Below the pieces are notes generated by a model that was not told the DNA's origin, searched no databases, and was given only the letters and a program-made list of their open reading frames with translations. From the IMG/VR virus record IMGVR_UViG_3300037485_001282, positions 62,001 to 126,000 of that record: a stretch of 64,000 nt of DNA. One strand, 5' to 3'. The translations under genes were made by a program, and so were the position numbers. Positions 31,878 through 40,525 of the stretch are shown here, in pieces. Numbering within the stretch: the stretch's first letter is position 1; the number at the start of each line of letters is the position of its first letter. This DNA comes from a virus.

Positions 31878-33317
31878 TTAGATCGGAATTTCAAAAATCT
31901 TAAAAGGAAATTCGTTCTTCTTATAGTAGCTTATTCGATGCCATAAATGCTTTTCGGATAGATTTAGGTTCTCAGTTATATCATATAATTGAAGTTTATT
32001 TTTAGTAATATGCATTCTTAAACCACGACCAACCGATTGAAGAGTCTGGATTTTTGATTTTCCAGCAGCCCCGAAGATTACCACATGAAGCCTATTAATA
32101 GAAATTCCAGTAGAGAAAACACCAGTAGTGGCTACAGTAATTATTCCGCTTTCTTCATTCATCTTATGTCGAATACCAGATCTTAGATCCTTTTCAGTAT
32201 CTCCACATATAAAGTTGCATTTACACCCAGATTCTTCTAAGATTTTTAAAAGAGTTTTACCGTGATCTACTCTTCTCACTAAAATTAAAATATTTTCGTT
32301 TTTATTTGCGTGTTTCTTCGCTATGTTACAAATAGCCAAGTTTCTTTTCTTATCATCTATCAAAAATTGCTTCTGATCAGCATACTCTTTTACATTAATA
32401 GCATCTAGTATCTCGTTCTTATACAGGAATTTAACTATAGAAATGTTAATATCCGAGATTTGCTTTAATTTGATTAGATCCTTAGCAAATACTTGGTCAA
32501 CTACTGGACCCAAAGCACCCTCAACTGACCAATAGTTACATTTATGGTCTGGCATAGTTCCTGTAGTTCCTATTTTGTACTCAGCGTTAATTGAATACTC
32601 AGAAACTTTTTTAATTTCATCCGATTTAACTCCATGACACTCATCAACAAACAAAGCAAAGCACTGTTCAAGTAAATCTTTTTTATCGTATATTGATTGC
32701 CAAGTACTTATAGTTACTTGAGTCTTAAAGTTCTTCTCTTTCCCATAAAAATTACCTAATATTTCCTCTTTCATCCCATAAGAAACTAAATCTTCCCTCA
32801 TCTGGGAAATTAAGTCAATCGTAGGGACTATAAGAATTATTTTCTTTCCAGGATTCTTATGAACTAGGTAGTTTATCATAAGGAAAATAGAAAGTGACTT
32901 ACCAGATCCTGTACAATGTTCTAAAATGGCTCTCCTCTTATAAAGAGCCTTCAAAGAACCTCTGATTTGATACTCTCTCGGTATCATCTCTGGATTAATG
33001 TTACTCTCAGTTATATCATTAAATTCCTTTATAAAAGAAACTTGATCTACTTTAGGAGCTATTAATTTAGGATCTATTTTAGGTTTATCTTCTTCATCTT
33101 TAAAGTAATTGATGATCTTTTGAAGATGACCCAGTTCAAATAGACCATTCCGCTTAACAAAAAGAATATTACCATCCCATTGCCCAGCTTTGTACTTCGG
33201 CATAAACTGATAATTTTCAGCCTTAATGGAAAATCTTCTAATAATGCCACTCATTATTAAAGCATCATCAGATAATATTCGACCGTGAGTATTATTAACT
33301 TTTAAAATTTCTATCAT
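31878..33317 (-). CDS. uvsW: UvsW helicase
   Basis: A superfamily 2 RNA/DNA helicase that in T4 unwinds R-loops and branched DNA and switches replication to the recombination mode. The 479-aa protein has an N-terminal gp-type domain, REYQIRGSLKAL (Q-like motif), EHCTGSGKS (Walker A), LFVDECHGVKS (DECH box), GTTGTMPD (motif III), and ATTGVFSTGISINR with QSVGRGLR (motifs V and VI). It is next to the uvsY-like genes as in T4. Confidence 0.93.
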   Translation of the reverse strand: MIEILKVNNTHGRILSDDALIMSGIIRRFSIKAENYQFMPKYKAGQWDGNILFVKRNGLFELGHLQKIINYFKDEEDKPKIDPKLIAPKVDQVSFIKEFNDITESNINPEMIPREYQIRGSLKALYKRRAILEHCTGSGKSLSIFLMINYLVHKNPGKKIILIVPTIDLISQMREDLVSYGMKEEILGNFYGKEKNFKTQVTISTWQSIYDKKDLLEQCFALFVDECHGVKSDEIKKVSEYSINAEYKIGTTGTMPDHKCNYWSVEGALGPVVDQVFAKDLIKLKQISDINISIVKFLYKNEILDAINVKEYADQKQFLIDDKKRNLAICNIAKKHANKNENILILVRRVDHGKTLLKILEESGCKCNFICGDTEKDLRSGIRHKMNEESGIITVATTGVFSTGISINRLHVVIFGAAGKSKIQTLQSVGRGLRMHITKNKLQLYDITENLNLSEKHLWHRISYYKKNEFPFKIFEIPI

Positions 33318-33763
33318 TTCATTCCCAGCGTAAGTTTATGGTATTCACGCAGTTCCTTTAAACTATATATAGTCTTATGCAACGAATCGTACTTTTTAGT
33401 TAATAAATTAACTACGTCTTCCTGATAGTCAAAAGCAGTTTTAATCTTTACCCAGTTTTCATTTTTATAAACATATTGCTCTAAATCTCCTTTTTTAAGC
33501 GCCATTCCATTTTTAAACTTTAGATCATGAGTTATGTTACCTTTAATTTCTTCTTTTTTTAACGTTAGCGCCTTTAAAAGTAACTTCTCGGTACTCAATA
33601 AACATAGACACTCACCTATTTCCTTAAAGTTCCTTAGATACTCTGATTTTAGATCCATCTCGTTAATAGGATGGTCATACATAGCAATATACTCCTGAGA
33701 TTTTAACTCGAAGTATGCGTCAATTTCATCTAAAGTTGATTCAGTAACTTGTAATAGACTCAT
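33314..33763 (-). CDS. UvsY-like recombination mediator, copy B
   Basis: A 149-aa helical protein directly before uvsW, the T4 position of uvsY, whose product loads UvsX on gp32-coated DNA. The C-terminal half reads NWVKIKTAFDYQEDVVNLLTK and later DSLHKTIYSLKELREY. It matches its neighbour at 33760-34233, so the two are paralogues. I start it at ATG 33763, which forms an ATGA overlap with the preceding stop, rather than at a TTG two codons earlier. Confidence 0.65.
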   Translation of the reverse strand: MSLLQVTESTLDEIDAYFELKSQEYIAMYDHPINEMDLKSEYLRNFKEIGECLCLLSTEKLLLKALTLKKEEIKGNITHDLKFKNGMALKKGDLEQYVYKNENWVKIKTAFDYQEDVVNLLTKKYDSLHKTIYSLKELREYHKLTLGMK

Positions 33764-34233
33764 TTCCAAACCCGATCAAAGTTCTGTAAGTAACTAACTA
33801 CCTTCAGTTTACTAGCAAGAGAATCAAGTAACTTATCAAAGTATTCACAAATTATTTCTTGGTAATCTTTGAAAATTTTTATTTTCTGATAGTTTATGTT
33901 GGTGTAGATCCATTCCTTTATTTCATATTCGCTACTAAATGTTCTACTAACTTCTTTTCCGTCTGGTCTAGTAACTATTACTCTCCCTTCCTTTGCCTTC
34001 GTGTATAGCGAAGTATAAAGTTTCTGGGTTTCTCTGGTTATTTTAACTAAAGCAGTTTTCGCTTTCATCCACTCAGATCTAACTGAATGGAGTTTATATA
34101 TCGTAGCGACATATTCTCCGCTGATTTCATTTTGGTCGATTATGAATAGACTCTCATATTTACTATGAAGGGCTTCTATTTTTTCCTCGAAAAACTTTTG
34201 TATTTCCTCAAATGATTTACTTGATAAATTCAT
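33760..34233 (-). CDS. uvsY: UvsY-like recombination mediator, copy A
   Basis: A 157-aa protein with the helical UvsY layout: an N-terminal helix, a KTALVKITRETQKLYTSLYTK helix, a short loop, then NYQKIKIFKDYQEIICEYFDK and a C-terminal LKVVSYLQNFDRVWK. The C-terminus lines up with that of the next gene. The glycine/basic loop EGRVIVTRPDGKEVSR recalls the DNA-binding loop of T4 UvsY (the loop around its YYSG stretch). Which copy is the true mediator cannot be told from sequence. Confidence 0.65.
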   Translation of the reverse strand: MNLSSKSFEEIQKFFEEKIEALHSKYESLFIIDQNEISGEYVATIYKLHSVRSEWMKAKTALVKITRETQKLYTSLYTKAKEGRVIVTRPDGKEVSRTFSSEYEIKEWIYTNINYQKIKIFKDYQEIICEYFDKLLDSLASKLKVVSYLQNFDRVWK

Positions 34234-34249
34234 TAAGATTTCCTATAAT
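34221..34249 (+). promoter_or_regulatory. Sigma70-like promoter divergent from uvsY-like genes
   Basis: TTGATA (34221-34226), a 17-bp spacer and TATAAT (34244-34249) drive the gene at 34277. The -35 lies inside the start region of the minus-strand uvsY-like gene. Confidence 0.7.
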
Positions 34250-34276
34250 ATGATTATATCAATTATGGGGGAATTT

Positions 34277-34636
34277 ATGTCAAATATAAACTTAAAGCTA
34301 GAAGAAGAGATTTTTAAAGTTGAGAAAGAAAAGGTTGACCCTTTAGAGAAGAATAAAATAATGGAGATACTTAATCTTTTAAAAAACATTGATCATGACC
34401 TTAAACCGATATTAAACATCATTCAAAGGTTTATAGATGAATCGGATGATCAGACACTGAACACTCTAATGATTATTAAATTATTAAAATTCTACGGGAT
34501 TAATAATAAGGACATTCTGACTGTCAGACAAAAAATGCTTCTGGTTGACAGGGAATTAGTAAAGGTTCCATATTTGAAGAAGAATCAAGTCGAATGTATT
34601 AATATTTTATTAAAATCCTTTAATTTTGACTTTTAA
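34277..34636 (+). CDS. Unknown early protein, 119 aa
   Basis: An unrecognised, mostly helical, charged protein (KLEEEIFKVEKEKVDPLEKN, ILNIIQRFIDESDDQTLNTL). I place the start at ATG 34277, preceded by GGGGGAATTT. The frame opens 9 codons earlier, but a transcript from the promoter at 34221-34249 would begin near 34256, after that start. No motif is diagnostic. Confidence 0.6.
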   Translation: MSNINLKLEEEIFKVEKEKVDPLEKNKIMEILNLLKNIDHDLKPILNIIQRFIDESDDQTLNTLMIIKLLKFYGINNKDILTVRQKMLLVDRELVKVPYLKKNQVECINILLKSFNFDF

Positions 34637-34647
34637 GTACTAATTTT

Positions 34648-34655
34648 TATAAATA
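34648..34655 (+). promoter_or_regulatory. Late promoter TATAAATA
   Basis: An exact motif 27 nt before the ATG at 34682; an earlier TTG at 34661 would be almost leaderless and is less likely. Confidence 0.7.
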
Positions 34656-34681
34656 TATAATTGAAAGTTAATGAGAGGTCT

Positions 34682-35521
34682 ATGGAAAAATTCAAAGATT
34701 TTTACGCCACCAATGATGATAAATCACTTTTTAAAAAAATTGATGTGGTGCTATTTTTGGGTGATTATGATCCTATTACTAAAGACGAATACAGTAGAAT
34801 AAAACAATTCATATCTGAAGTAGTTAGAAGCCCAACACATATTTCAAAATTTTCCGAAAAAGTTGACGTTGGGTTGTTAATAAACTGTGAAAAGATAGAC
34901 GCTAAACTAGAAACCAGAAACAATAATGATTTAAACTTTGAAGAAAAAAACTATATAACAACTAAAATATTCGGTTTAAAGTGTTATCCAGTCAATTTAG
35001 ACAAGTTGTTTATTTCTAGTCTTTTAGAAACAGATGATAGCGGGGATACCGAAAAGTATATTTCGGAAATTACAGATCAATTAAAAAAATATTTTCATAA
35101 ACAAAACATACTTATAGTATTAAGTCACACAGATAGAAACTTTGAAGAGGTATTGTTCAGAATAAAAGAAATAGTTTCTTCAGATAACATCAATATTGAC
35201 TTTTTGATTTTTAACCATAAACCAGAGATTAATGAGCTAGGTCTTCCATTTGATGGAAAACTAATTAAGTCTGTGGTTTTGTTGGACTATGAAAAACCAA
35301 ATCCAGAAGACTTAAAGGCATTTTCAGCTAAAAATGGACTATTAGATTACGTTGACGAAATACGAAAAATACATTTTAAATCACTAGGTAATAATTATTC
35401 TTTAATTTTTGAGTTGCTTTTCCCTGACTTGCAGTTTTATGTAAACGAAAAAAGTGATACTAAAGAATCTAATTGTAAATTTTTAATGGATTTACTACGC
35501 AATATGTATCTGAAAAAGTGA
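34682..35521 (+). CDS. Late protein resembling a degenerate nucleotidyltransferase fold
   Basis: A 279-aa protein starting MEKFKDFYATNDD. Residues about 16-30 (VVLFLGDYDPITKDEYSRI) look like the GxFxPxTxGHxxLI entry of the cytidylyltransferase-like proteins common in T4-like phages, but the HxGH histidines are replaced. Later strands (ILIVLSHTDRNFEEVLFRI, IDFLIFNH) fit an alpha/beta fold. If the relationship is real, the protein has lost catalysis and may be structural. AGAGG lies 3 nt before the ATG. Confidence 0.5.
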   Translation: MEKFKDFYATNDDKSLFKKIDVVLFLGDYDPITKDEYSRIKQFISEVVRSPTHISKFSEKVDVGLLINCEKIDAKLETRNNNDLNFEEKNYITTKIFGLKCYPVNLDKLFISSLLETDDSGDTEKYISEITDQLKKYFHKQNILIVLSHTDRNFEEVLFRIKEIVSSDNINIDFLIFNHKPEINELGLPFDGKLIKSVVLLDYEKPNPEDLKAFSAKNGLLDYVDEIRKIHFKSLGNNYSLIFELLFPDLQFYVNEKSDTKESNCKFLMDLLRNMYLKK

Positions 35522-35528
35522 TTAACTT

Positions 35529-35536
35529 TATAAATA
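35529..35536 (+). promoter_or_regulatory. Late promoter TATAAATA
   Basis: An exact motif 22 nt before the ATG at 35559, opening a long run of late genes. Confidence 0.75.
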
Positions 35537-35558
35537 ACTATTAATTCAGGAGATGCCA

Positions 35559-37091
35559 ATGAAATGCCCCTTTTGCGGTTCCAATAAATTAGAAGAGACT
35601 GCTAACTTTAATGAGTTTTCTTGTAAACTATGTAATTGTGAGTTTAGAGACGAGAAACCAGGATACACGACATTCGAGGAAGGGAAATACGAAAACTTCT
35701 GCGAAAATGTTGCTGACTGTGTACTACAAGAAGCATCTGGCGGCATAACTCACGTTATAAACGCTATAGCAAAAGAAGCATCTCAGGCTGGAATCGAATA
35801 TATTGACATTCCTATTGAAAGACTTCAGGATCTTTATGAGTCGGTTAAAAATGAATCTAGTTTGGGCATCATAGATTCGTTCGACCTCAAGTATATTAAA
35901 GAAGGAATGGATAAGTTTATCGTATTGGGTGAGAATATCCTTAAGAGAACCGATTTAGAAATCAATATGGAAAGATTTTCTTACTTGAAGGAAAACCAAT
36001 TATCCACTATTTCAGTTAAGCCACTTGGTCCTGTGGGCGGCGGAAAAAGAAAAGAAGTTATTGCTGGTGCTGTTGAAGAAGAAATAACTCCTGAAGTTAA
36101 TATAGTCGATGATGAAACAATAGAAGCAATAGCAGATGATAGTTTAGATGAATTAAAATCAATGTATAGCGATTCTCCAGAAGGAACCTTTGATTTCGAG
36201 ATACAATATATCATTGAAGTTGCCAAAAAATATTGGCCAGAGATCGAAACATATTCTCCCGAAACTTTAGACAAAATAAAGACAGTTTTAGACCAAAAAG
36301 CAAATGCTGGATCAAGTCAAGATTTCACAGAAAATGAAGGTGACATTGATACATCTAACATGCATAATTGGGTGTCTATAATTGGTGATGTTGCGATGGA
36401 AGTAGAAGACAAAATTAGAAATCCAGACCATCAAATGACAGCAGATGAAGCAAGAGGTTTAATAAGACAAGAAGCTATTAAGATGGGGGTCAGTGAGAAT
36501 AAGGTTGACGAGCAGTTTATTGATAGAGTTATTAAGTACATTAAATCTAGATCATATGAAGAGTTTGGTCCTGGTGAACTTGACTGGTTAGATGACCGAA
36601 GTATAAAAGAAACCCCAAATTATTCTGGAGACACAGACTTATCTCATTTATCATCAGTTGGGTCAGACGAAGATCCTAATTCACCAGAAGCCCAAGGAAT
36701 AGAAGACGATTCTGAGTTTTACGATGATAAGATTGGTGGAGTTAGTGATTTTGCTTCTGATATTAAAGAACCAAAGAATCCAATTGATATTGATTCGGCT
36801 ATTACTATTATCAAATCAGAGGGACTACAAGACGATTTGGAGATTTATAAGCGTCTATTGGAACTAGTAGGTAATATTAGTGGCGAAGAAGCAGATAAAG
36901 TATTAGATACTGTTAGAGGTATTTCTGTTGGAGTTCGAGAAGATAGTCTAACTGGAACTGGAATTGGAGACGGAACCAACGATATTGGCGCTAATCCAGA
37001 TGAGTTAGATATAGATGAATCCAATTTAATGGAAGCAGTCGAACATATAGTTTCTAAAGCAACTAAGGTAGAAGAACTAAGGGATCTATGA
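35559..37091 (+). CDS. Unknown late protein with an N-terminal zinc ribbon, 510 aa
   Basis: The N-terminus has CPFC and CKLC (C3, C6, C22, C25), a zinc ribbon. The rest is acidic and mainly helical, with DDETIEAIADDSLDELK (about 185-201), a region rich in Asp/Ser, and a C-terminus LMEAVEHIVSKATKVEELRDL. I chose the ATG at 35559 because AGGAG ends 6 nt before it; an ATG two codons earlier touches the ribosome site. Late expression suggests a virion or assembly role. It overlaps the next gene by ATGA. Confidence 0.6.
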   Translation: MKCPFCGSNKLEETANFNEFSCKLCNCEFRDEKPGYTTFEEGKYENFCENVADCVLQEASGGITHVINAIAKEASQAGIEYIDIPIERLQDLYESVKNESSLGIIDSFDLKYIKEGMDKFIVLGENILKRTDLEINMERFSYLKENQLSTISVKPLGPVGGGKRKEVIAGAVEEEITPEVNIVDDETIEAIADDSLDELKSMYSDSPEGTFDFEIQYIIEVAKKYWPEIETYSPETLDKIKTVLDQKANAGSSQDFTENEGDIDTSNMHNWVSIIGDVAMEVEDKIRNPDHQMTADEARGLIRQEAIKMGVSENKVDEQFIDRVIKYIKSRSYEEFGPGELDWLDDRSIKETPNYSGDTDLSHLSSVGSDEDPNSPEAQGIEDDSEFYDDKIGGVSDFASDIKEPKNPIDIDSAITIIKSEGLQDDLEIYKRLLELVGNISGEEADKVLDTVRGISVGVREDSLTGTGIGDGTNDIGANPDELDIDESNLMEAVEHIVSKATKVEELRDL

Positions 37092-38629
37092 AAAGAGTCG
37101 ATGAAGCGGATAAAAATGATAAAGAGACTATAGGCGGTCCCGCTGGTTCTGTAGTGGGACGAGGAGCATCTGCTGTTGGTGGTGCTTTAAAAACAGTTGG
37201 AACAGCTTTTAAAAAAGATATATTTAAGAATGCTGGTGAAATAGAGAGCGTTGTTGATGCTGTATGGGATAGATTATCACAAGACCCAGAGTTTATGCGT
37301 AAGCATGGTAGAATTAAAGGTAAATTTGATAAAGCTAAAGATATTAAAGAAGTTATTTTGATAATTAAAAATGACCAACGTGGATCTGTTGATTTTTTGG
37401 TTTCAACAATACAGCATTCTTATGGAAAATTTACTAAAAATAAAATAGAAACAGCTAGAGGTTGGCTCCGAAGTTATTTAAAGGCCGATGGACCTGGATT
37501 TAATCAACTCAGTAAACAAGAACAAGATAATATAAACCAAACAATAGAAAATGTATTAAAAGCAGCATTTCCAGCGGAATATGTGCCACCAAAAAATACA
37601 AACCAACCACAAAAAAAATCTAAAAAAGCTACACAGCCAAAACAAAATCAGCCAGCGCCAGTAATAAATAAGCCAGCAAAGCCAATACCAGAGGAACGCA
37701 ACATGACATTTAAATCATTTTTCGAATCAGAAAATATCAAGGAAGAAGAAGATATTCAGAAACTTGATGCTGAAGTAAATAAAGACAAAGAAAAACTAGC
37801 GGATACTCAGGTAAAGAAAGCCCAAGCGATTCAAAAAGTTACTAAGGATAATATCGCAAAGAGTACCAATAAAAAGGAAGAAAATCCTTTAGCTGAAGGT
37901 GTATATGCTGGAGCCGATGGTATCAATAAAAAGATTCCATTTACTCAAGACCCACTCCTAAAGAAAGCAGAAGACTCCAAAGAAAAAGAAGATCCTATTA
38001 AAGATGCTGGTGAAGAAAGACGTAAGAAACTCGAAAGAATAACGAAGGAATTACAAGAATTGGCAAATGAAGTTTCTTCAGATGTAAACTCAAATATTAA
38101 CGAAGAACCACCATTAAGTGTATTAGCCGCTAAAGAGAAATTTGCTTTAGATGAAGCGGCACATCAATGGGAACAAATGCAATGTGCAATGGGTGAATGC
38201 GGAGTCGAGAATCAACTTCCAGTAGAAATAACTGCCCAAAGTATGATTGATTCTGGTGAGTTTAATAATGCTGGGTTAGAACAAAGCGAAACTACAGCAC
38301 AAGTAGCTGATAGAGCAAGTATTTACGGATTTATTAAGAGTAATAATCTAACAGGAATCCCAAGAGACCAATCATTGAATATCCTTTTAGGTCAATTCGG
38401 AAACTCATCCACAGAACTTTCACAAATTTTAAGTGACGCTATCTTATCTGATGGCGAACCTTCCGATATTGATAACTCTTATGGTTACACAGATTCACTC
38501 AGACAAATCAGTTCCCCAGAAGTACAACCTGCTCCAGTTGATTGGGATGACTCCGAAAGAAGCCACCTTAATAGACTCCAGGATACTTGGAAGGACATGG
38601 AAGCTAAATTTAACTTAAAAGATCTTTGA
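37088..38629 (+). CDS. Unknown late protein with a likely internal start, 513 aa
   Basis: The N-terminal 40 residues are Gly/Ala-rich (GGPAGSVVGRGASAVGGAL). A helical domain follows (to about 160), then a Pro/Lys/Gln linker (residues 165-205). At residue 206 is MTFKSFFESENIKEE, which resembles the short N-terminal tags of T4-like head proteins. Its ATG at 37703 has GAGGAA seven nt upstream, so a 308-residue product may also be made. The rest is Lys/Glu-rich and helical, with a Cys-containing segment MQCAMGECGVE. Function unknown. Confidence 0.6.
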   Translation: MKRVDEADKNDKETIGGPAGSVVGRGASAVGGALKTVGTAFKKDIFKNAGEIESVVDAVWDRLSQDPEFMRKHGRIKGKFDKAKDIKEVILIIKNDQRGSVDFLVSTIQHSYGKFTKNKIETARGWLRSYLKADGPGFNQLSKQEQDNINQTIENVLKAAFPAEYVPPKNTNQPQKKSKKATQPKQNQPAPVINKPAKPIPEERNMTFKSFFESENIKEEEDIQKLDAEVNKDKEKLADTQVKKAQAIQKVTKDNIAKSTNKKEENPLAEGVYAGADGINKKIPFTQDPLLKKAEDSKEKEDPIKDAGEERRKKLERITKELQELANEVSSDVNSNINEEPPLSVLAAKEKFALDEAAHQWEQMQCAMGECGVENQLPVEITAQSMIDSGEFNNAGLEQSETTAQVADRASIYGFIKSNNLTGIPRDQSLNILLGQFGNSSTELSQILSDAILSDGEPSDIDNSYGYTDSLRQISSPEVQPAPVDWDDSERSHLNRLQDTWKDMEAKFNLKDL

Positions 38630-38663
38630 GTTCCCGATATAATAGGGACTCAAAGGAACTAAA

Positions 38664-39266
38664 ATGGATCTAGATTTAGAAGAAGCACCTGAAAGTCCCT
38701 ATAATAAGGAACCTAAGCCAAGAGTAAATTCTAAGAAAAAAGGCAATAGATGGGAACTTCAGTTAACGAAGATCCTTGGAGAAATCTTTGGAGATGAGTT
38801 CCGAAGAGTTCCTATGTCTGGTGCCTTTTGTGGTGGAATAAATAGATTTAGAAACCAATCAGTAAATCAAGATGCTAAAAATGCTCTAACAGGTGACTTA
38901 ATAGTTCCTACTTGGTTCCCTTTCTCAGTCGAAGCAAAGAACTATGAAGATTCTCCTAAGATGCATAATCTGTTATCTATAGGAGATAAAGATTTAGATA
39001 AGTGGATCGAACAGGCAAAAGAAGAATCTAAAATGTCCAAAAGAGACTGGATAGTTATTTTTAATATAACATCTAAACGAAGAAGCTTTGTCGCTGTAGA
39101 TTATAAAAAGTTCCTAGAAGTTACTAAAAGTTCCTTGAGTTCCTCTATAGTTTATAAAGATACTATAATATTTGATATGGAAGATTTTCTAAATAAAATG
39201 GCTATATATTACTTTCCAGAAAATTGGCGCGAAATAAGAGACTCCAATAAAATTAAAAATATTTAA
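38664..39266 (+). CDS. Putative PD-(D/E)XK nuclease (resolvase-like)
   Basis: A 200-aa protein. KKKGNRWELQL (Glu), then GDLIVPTWFPFSVEAKNYE gives the G-D and E-x-K of a PD-(D/E)XK nuclease, of the type seen in phage Holliday-junction resolvase-like proteins. MSGAFCGG sits between them. DKWIEQAKEESK is the helix after the active site. It could process recombination or packaging intermediates. An inverted repeat (GAGT-CCC arms, 38628-38650) flanks a TATAAT at 38638-38643 upstream. The ribosome site is AAAGGAACT. Confidence 0.7.
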   Translation: MDLDLEEAPESPYNKEPKPRVNSKKKGNRWELQLTKILGEIFGDEFRRVPMSGAFCGGINRFRNQSVNQDAKNALTGDLIVPTWFPFSVEAKNYEDSPKMHNLLSIGDKDLDKWIEQAKEESKMSKRDWIVIFNITSKRRSFVAVDYKKFLEVTKSSLSSSIVYKDTIIFDMEDFLNKMAIYYFPENWREIRDSNKIKNI

Positions 39267-39272
39267 CTCTAT

Positions 39273-39280
39273 TATAAATA
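39273..39280 (+). promoter_or_regulatory. Late promoter TATAAATA
   Basis: An exact motif 20 nt before the ATG at 39301; GGAG is the ribosome site. Confidence 0.75.
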
Positions 39281-39300
39281 ATAGTCACTAGGAGCAAAAA

Positions 39301-39942
39301 ATGATTATAAATGATGTTGATTTAAATAAAGCATATGCGCTAATTGAAGCTGCTGAATACGGCACTAAAAAGGTTGAAGTTAAGAAAGACGAAGGAGCTA
39401 AAGATGCTCCTAAGAAATTCGAAGCAGATGCAACTGTTAAGGCTGAGAAAAATAAGAGAGACGAAAAAGCATCTAAAGCTCCTCAGAAGTTCGAAGGAAA
39501 TAAAGATACTGCTGGTGACAAGAAGAACGAAAAAGATAAAGAAGGCGCAAAAGATGCTCCTAAGAAATACGAAACAGTTAAAGAATTTCAACAAAGACTC
39601 AAGGAATCCCTTGGGCTTTTAGATAATCTAAAAAAAACAAGTGAAATAACTGAGACTGCTTTAGTTCCACCAGATAATGGTTCACAAGCTGGACCATATA
39701 AATTTAGAGGAACTTCAGCAAAACCATTTATTAATGCTGTTTTGAGTTATTCATATGAAGGAGCCGAGCCATGTATGGTAGTTGCTAACGTTGCTACTAA
39801 AGAAGGAATGGCTACTTATAAATATAGAGTGTCTTTAAATGAGTTTGTAGAGTATATAAATGGAATTGATTCTGGTGCATTAAATATTGGAAAAGTAATG
39901 GCTGACATCAAAGATAAATTAATTTCCAAAGATTTAGTATAA
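39301..39942 (+). CDS. Repeat-containing late protein, 213 aa
   Basis: The N-terminal half carries three degenerate repeats built on AKDAPKKFE (also KAPQKFE and AKDAPKKYE), in a highly charged Lys/Glu/Asp context. After FQQRLKESLGLLDNL comes a folded domain (GPYKFRGTSAKPFINAVLSY to the end). The repeats and the RLKESLGL segment are shared with the next gene, so the two are related. It is late, probably abundant, and possibly head-associated (KESLGL and IEAAE are near L-x-E cleavage-like sites). No known family. Confidence 0.6.
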   Translation: MIINDVDLNKAYALIEAAEYGTKKVEVKKDEGAKDAPKKFEADATVKAEKNKRDEKASKAPQKFEGNKDTAGDKKNEKDKEGAKDAPKKYETVKEFQQRLKESLGLLDNLKKTSEITETALVPPDNGSQAGPYKFRGTSAKPFINAVLSYSYEGAEPCMVVANVATKEGMATYKYRVSLNEFVEYINGIDSGALNIGKVMADIKDKLISKDLV

Positions 39943-39945
39943 ATA
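39938..39945 (+). promoter_or_regulatory. Late promoter TATAAATA overlapping a stop codon
   Basis: An exact motif spanning the stop of the preceding gene and 23 nt before the ATG at 39968. Confidence 0.7.
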
Positions 39946-39967
39946 AATAACGAAGAAGGAATAACCC

Positions 39968-40426
39968 ATGGAAAAAGCAAAAACCCTCGTTGATATTATC
40001 AAAGAACGCCAAGCCCTTAAAGAATCCGAAACGATTAAAGGCGCTACAAATTCTGGTAAATCAACCCTCAAAGACGAAGAAGGTGGTTCCAAGCCAGCAG
40101 AAGGCGCAACTGTTAAACCAGTTACCGCTGGAGATGGCGTAAAGGACGCACCAAAAGATTTCACCCCAAAGAATGGTGACATCGGCAACACCAAATCAGT
40201 TGCCCGTGAAGAAGGCGCTAAAGCAGGCGTAAAGGAAACTGGAGAAGGCGATAAGAACATCGGCAATAAAGCCGCTGTCGAAGGAGCCAAGCCAGTTGAT
40301 CGTAAAGAAGGCGCTGGGGGTGCCCCAAAGGAATTCTTAGCTGATTTCCGTAAGCAAGTCCGTTCAGCCCTCGGTCTCCCTTTAGATTCCGAAAAGAACC
40401 AAGGCAACAAGGGTCTCAACAAGTAA
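39968..40426 (+). CDS. Highly expressed-type repeat protein, 152 aa
   Basis: It starts MEKAKTLVDIIKERQALKESE, where ALKE/S fits the prohead protease site. Next is a Gly/Lys/Ala-rich, apparently unfolded region with VKDAPKDF and GGAPKEF repeats, ending FRKQVRSALGLPLD, all shared with the previous protein. Codon choice (GGC, GCC, ACC, CGT) is much more GC-rich than the genome average and like that of the major capsid gene, a sign of strong expression. It has its own late promoter and terminator. A packaged or scaffold-type head protein is my inference. Confidence 0.6.
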   Translation: MEKAKTLVDIIKERQALKESETIKGATNSGKSTLKDEEGGSKPAEGATVKPVTAGDGVKDAPKDFTPKNGDIGNTKSVAREEGAKAGVKETGEGDKNIGNKAAVEGAKPVDRKEGAGGAPKEFLADFRKQVRSALGLPLDSEKNQGNKGLNK

Positions 40427-40456
40427 TTTTATAAAAATTGATTTAAAGATTTTTTC

Positions 40457-40493
40457 ACCAACGTCAGTTATTTTAATTGACGTTGGTTTTTTG
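40457..40493 (+). terminator. Rho-independent terminator after the repeat-protein genes
   Basis: ACCAACGTCA (40457-40466) pairs with TGACGTTGGT (40478-40487), extended by three more pairs inward, followed by TTTTTT. Its right arm contains the -35 of the next promoter. Confidence 0.88.
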
Positions 40494-40504
40494 TTTGTTA
40501 TAAT
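40477..40504 (+). promoter_or_regulatory. Promoter for rnh, overlapping terminator and a palindrome
   Basis: TTGACG (40477-40482), a 16-bp spacer and TATAAT (40499-40504). The -35 is inside the terminator stem. An inverted repeat TAATGGTC (40501-40508) and GACCATTA (40519-40526) runs from the -10 to the start codon of rnh and may be an operator. Confidence 0.65.
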
Positions 40505-40525
40505 GGTCCTCTTCAGGAGACCATT

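Noticed and set aside
34661-34681. TTG start for the gene at 34682
   Set aside because: It lies directly after the late -10 box, whereas ATG 34682 has AGAGG before it.
39340-40422. Open frames antisense or shifted within the repeat-protein genes
   Set aside because: Composition follows from the repeated codons of the real genes; no ribosome sites.
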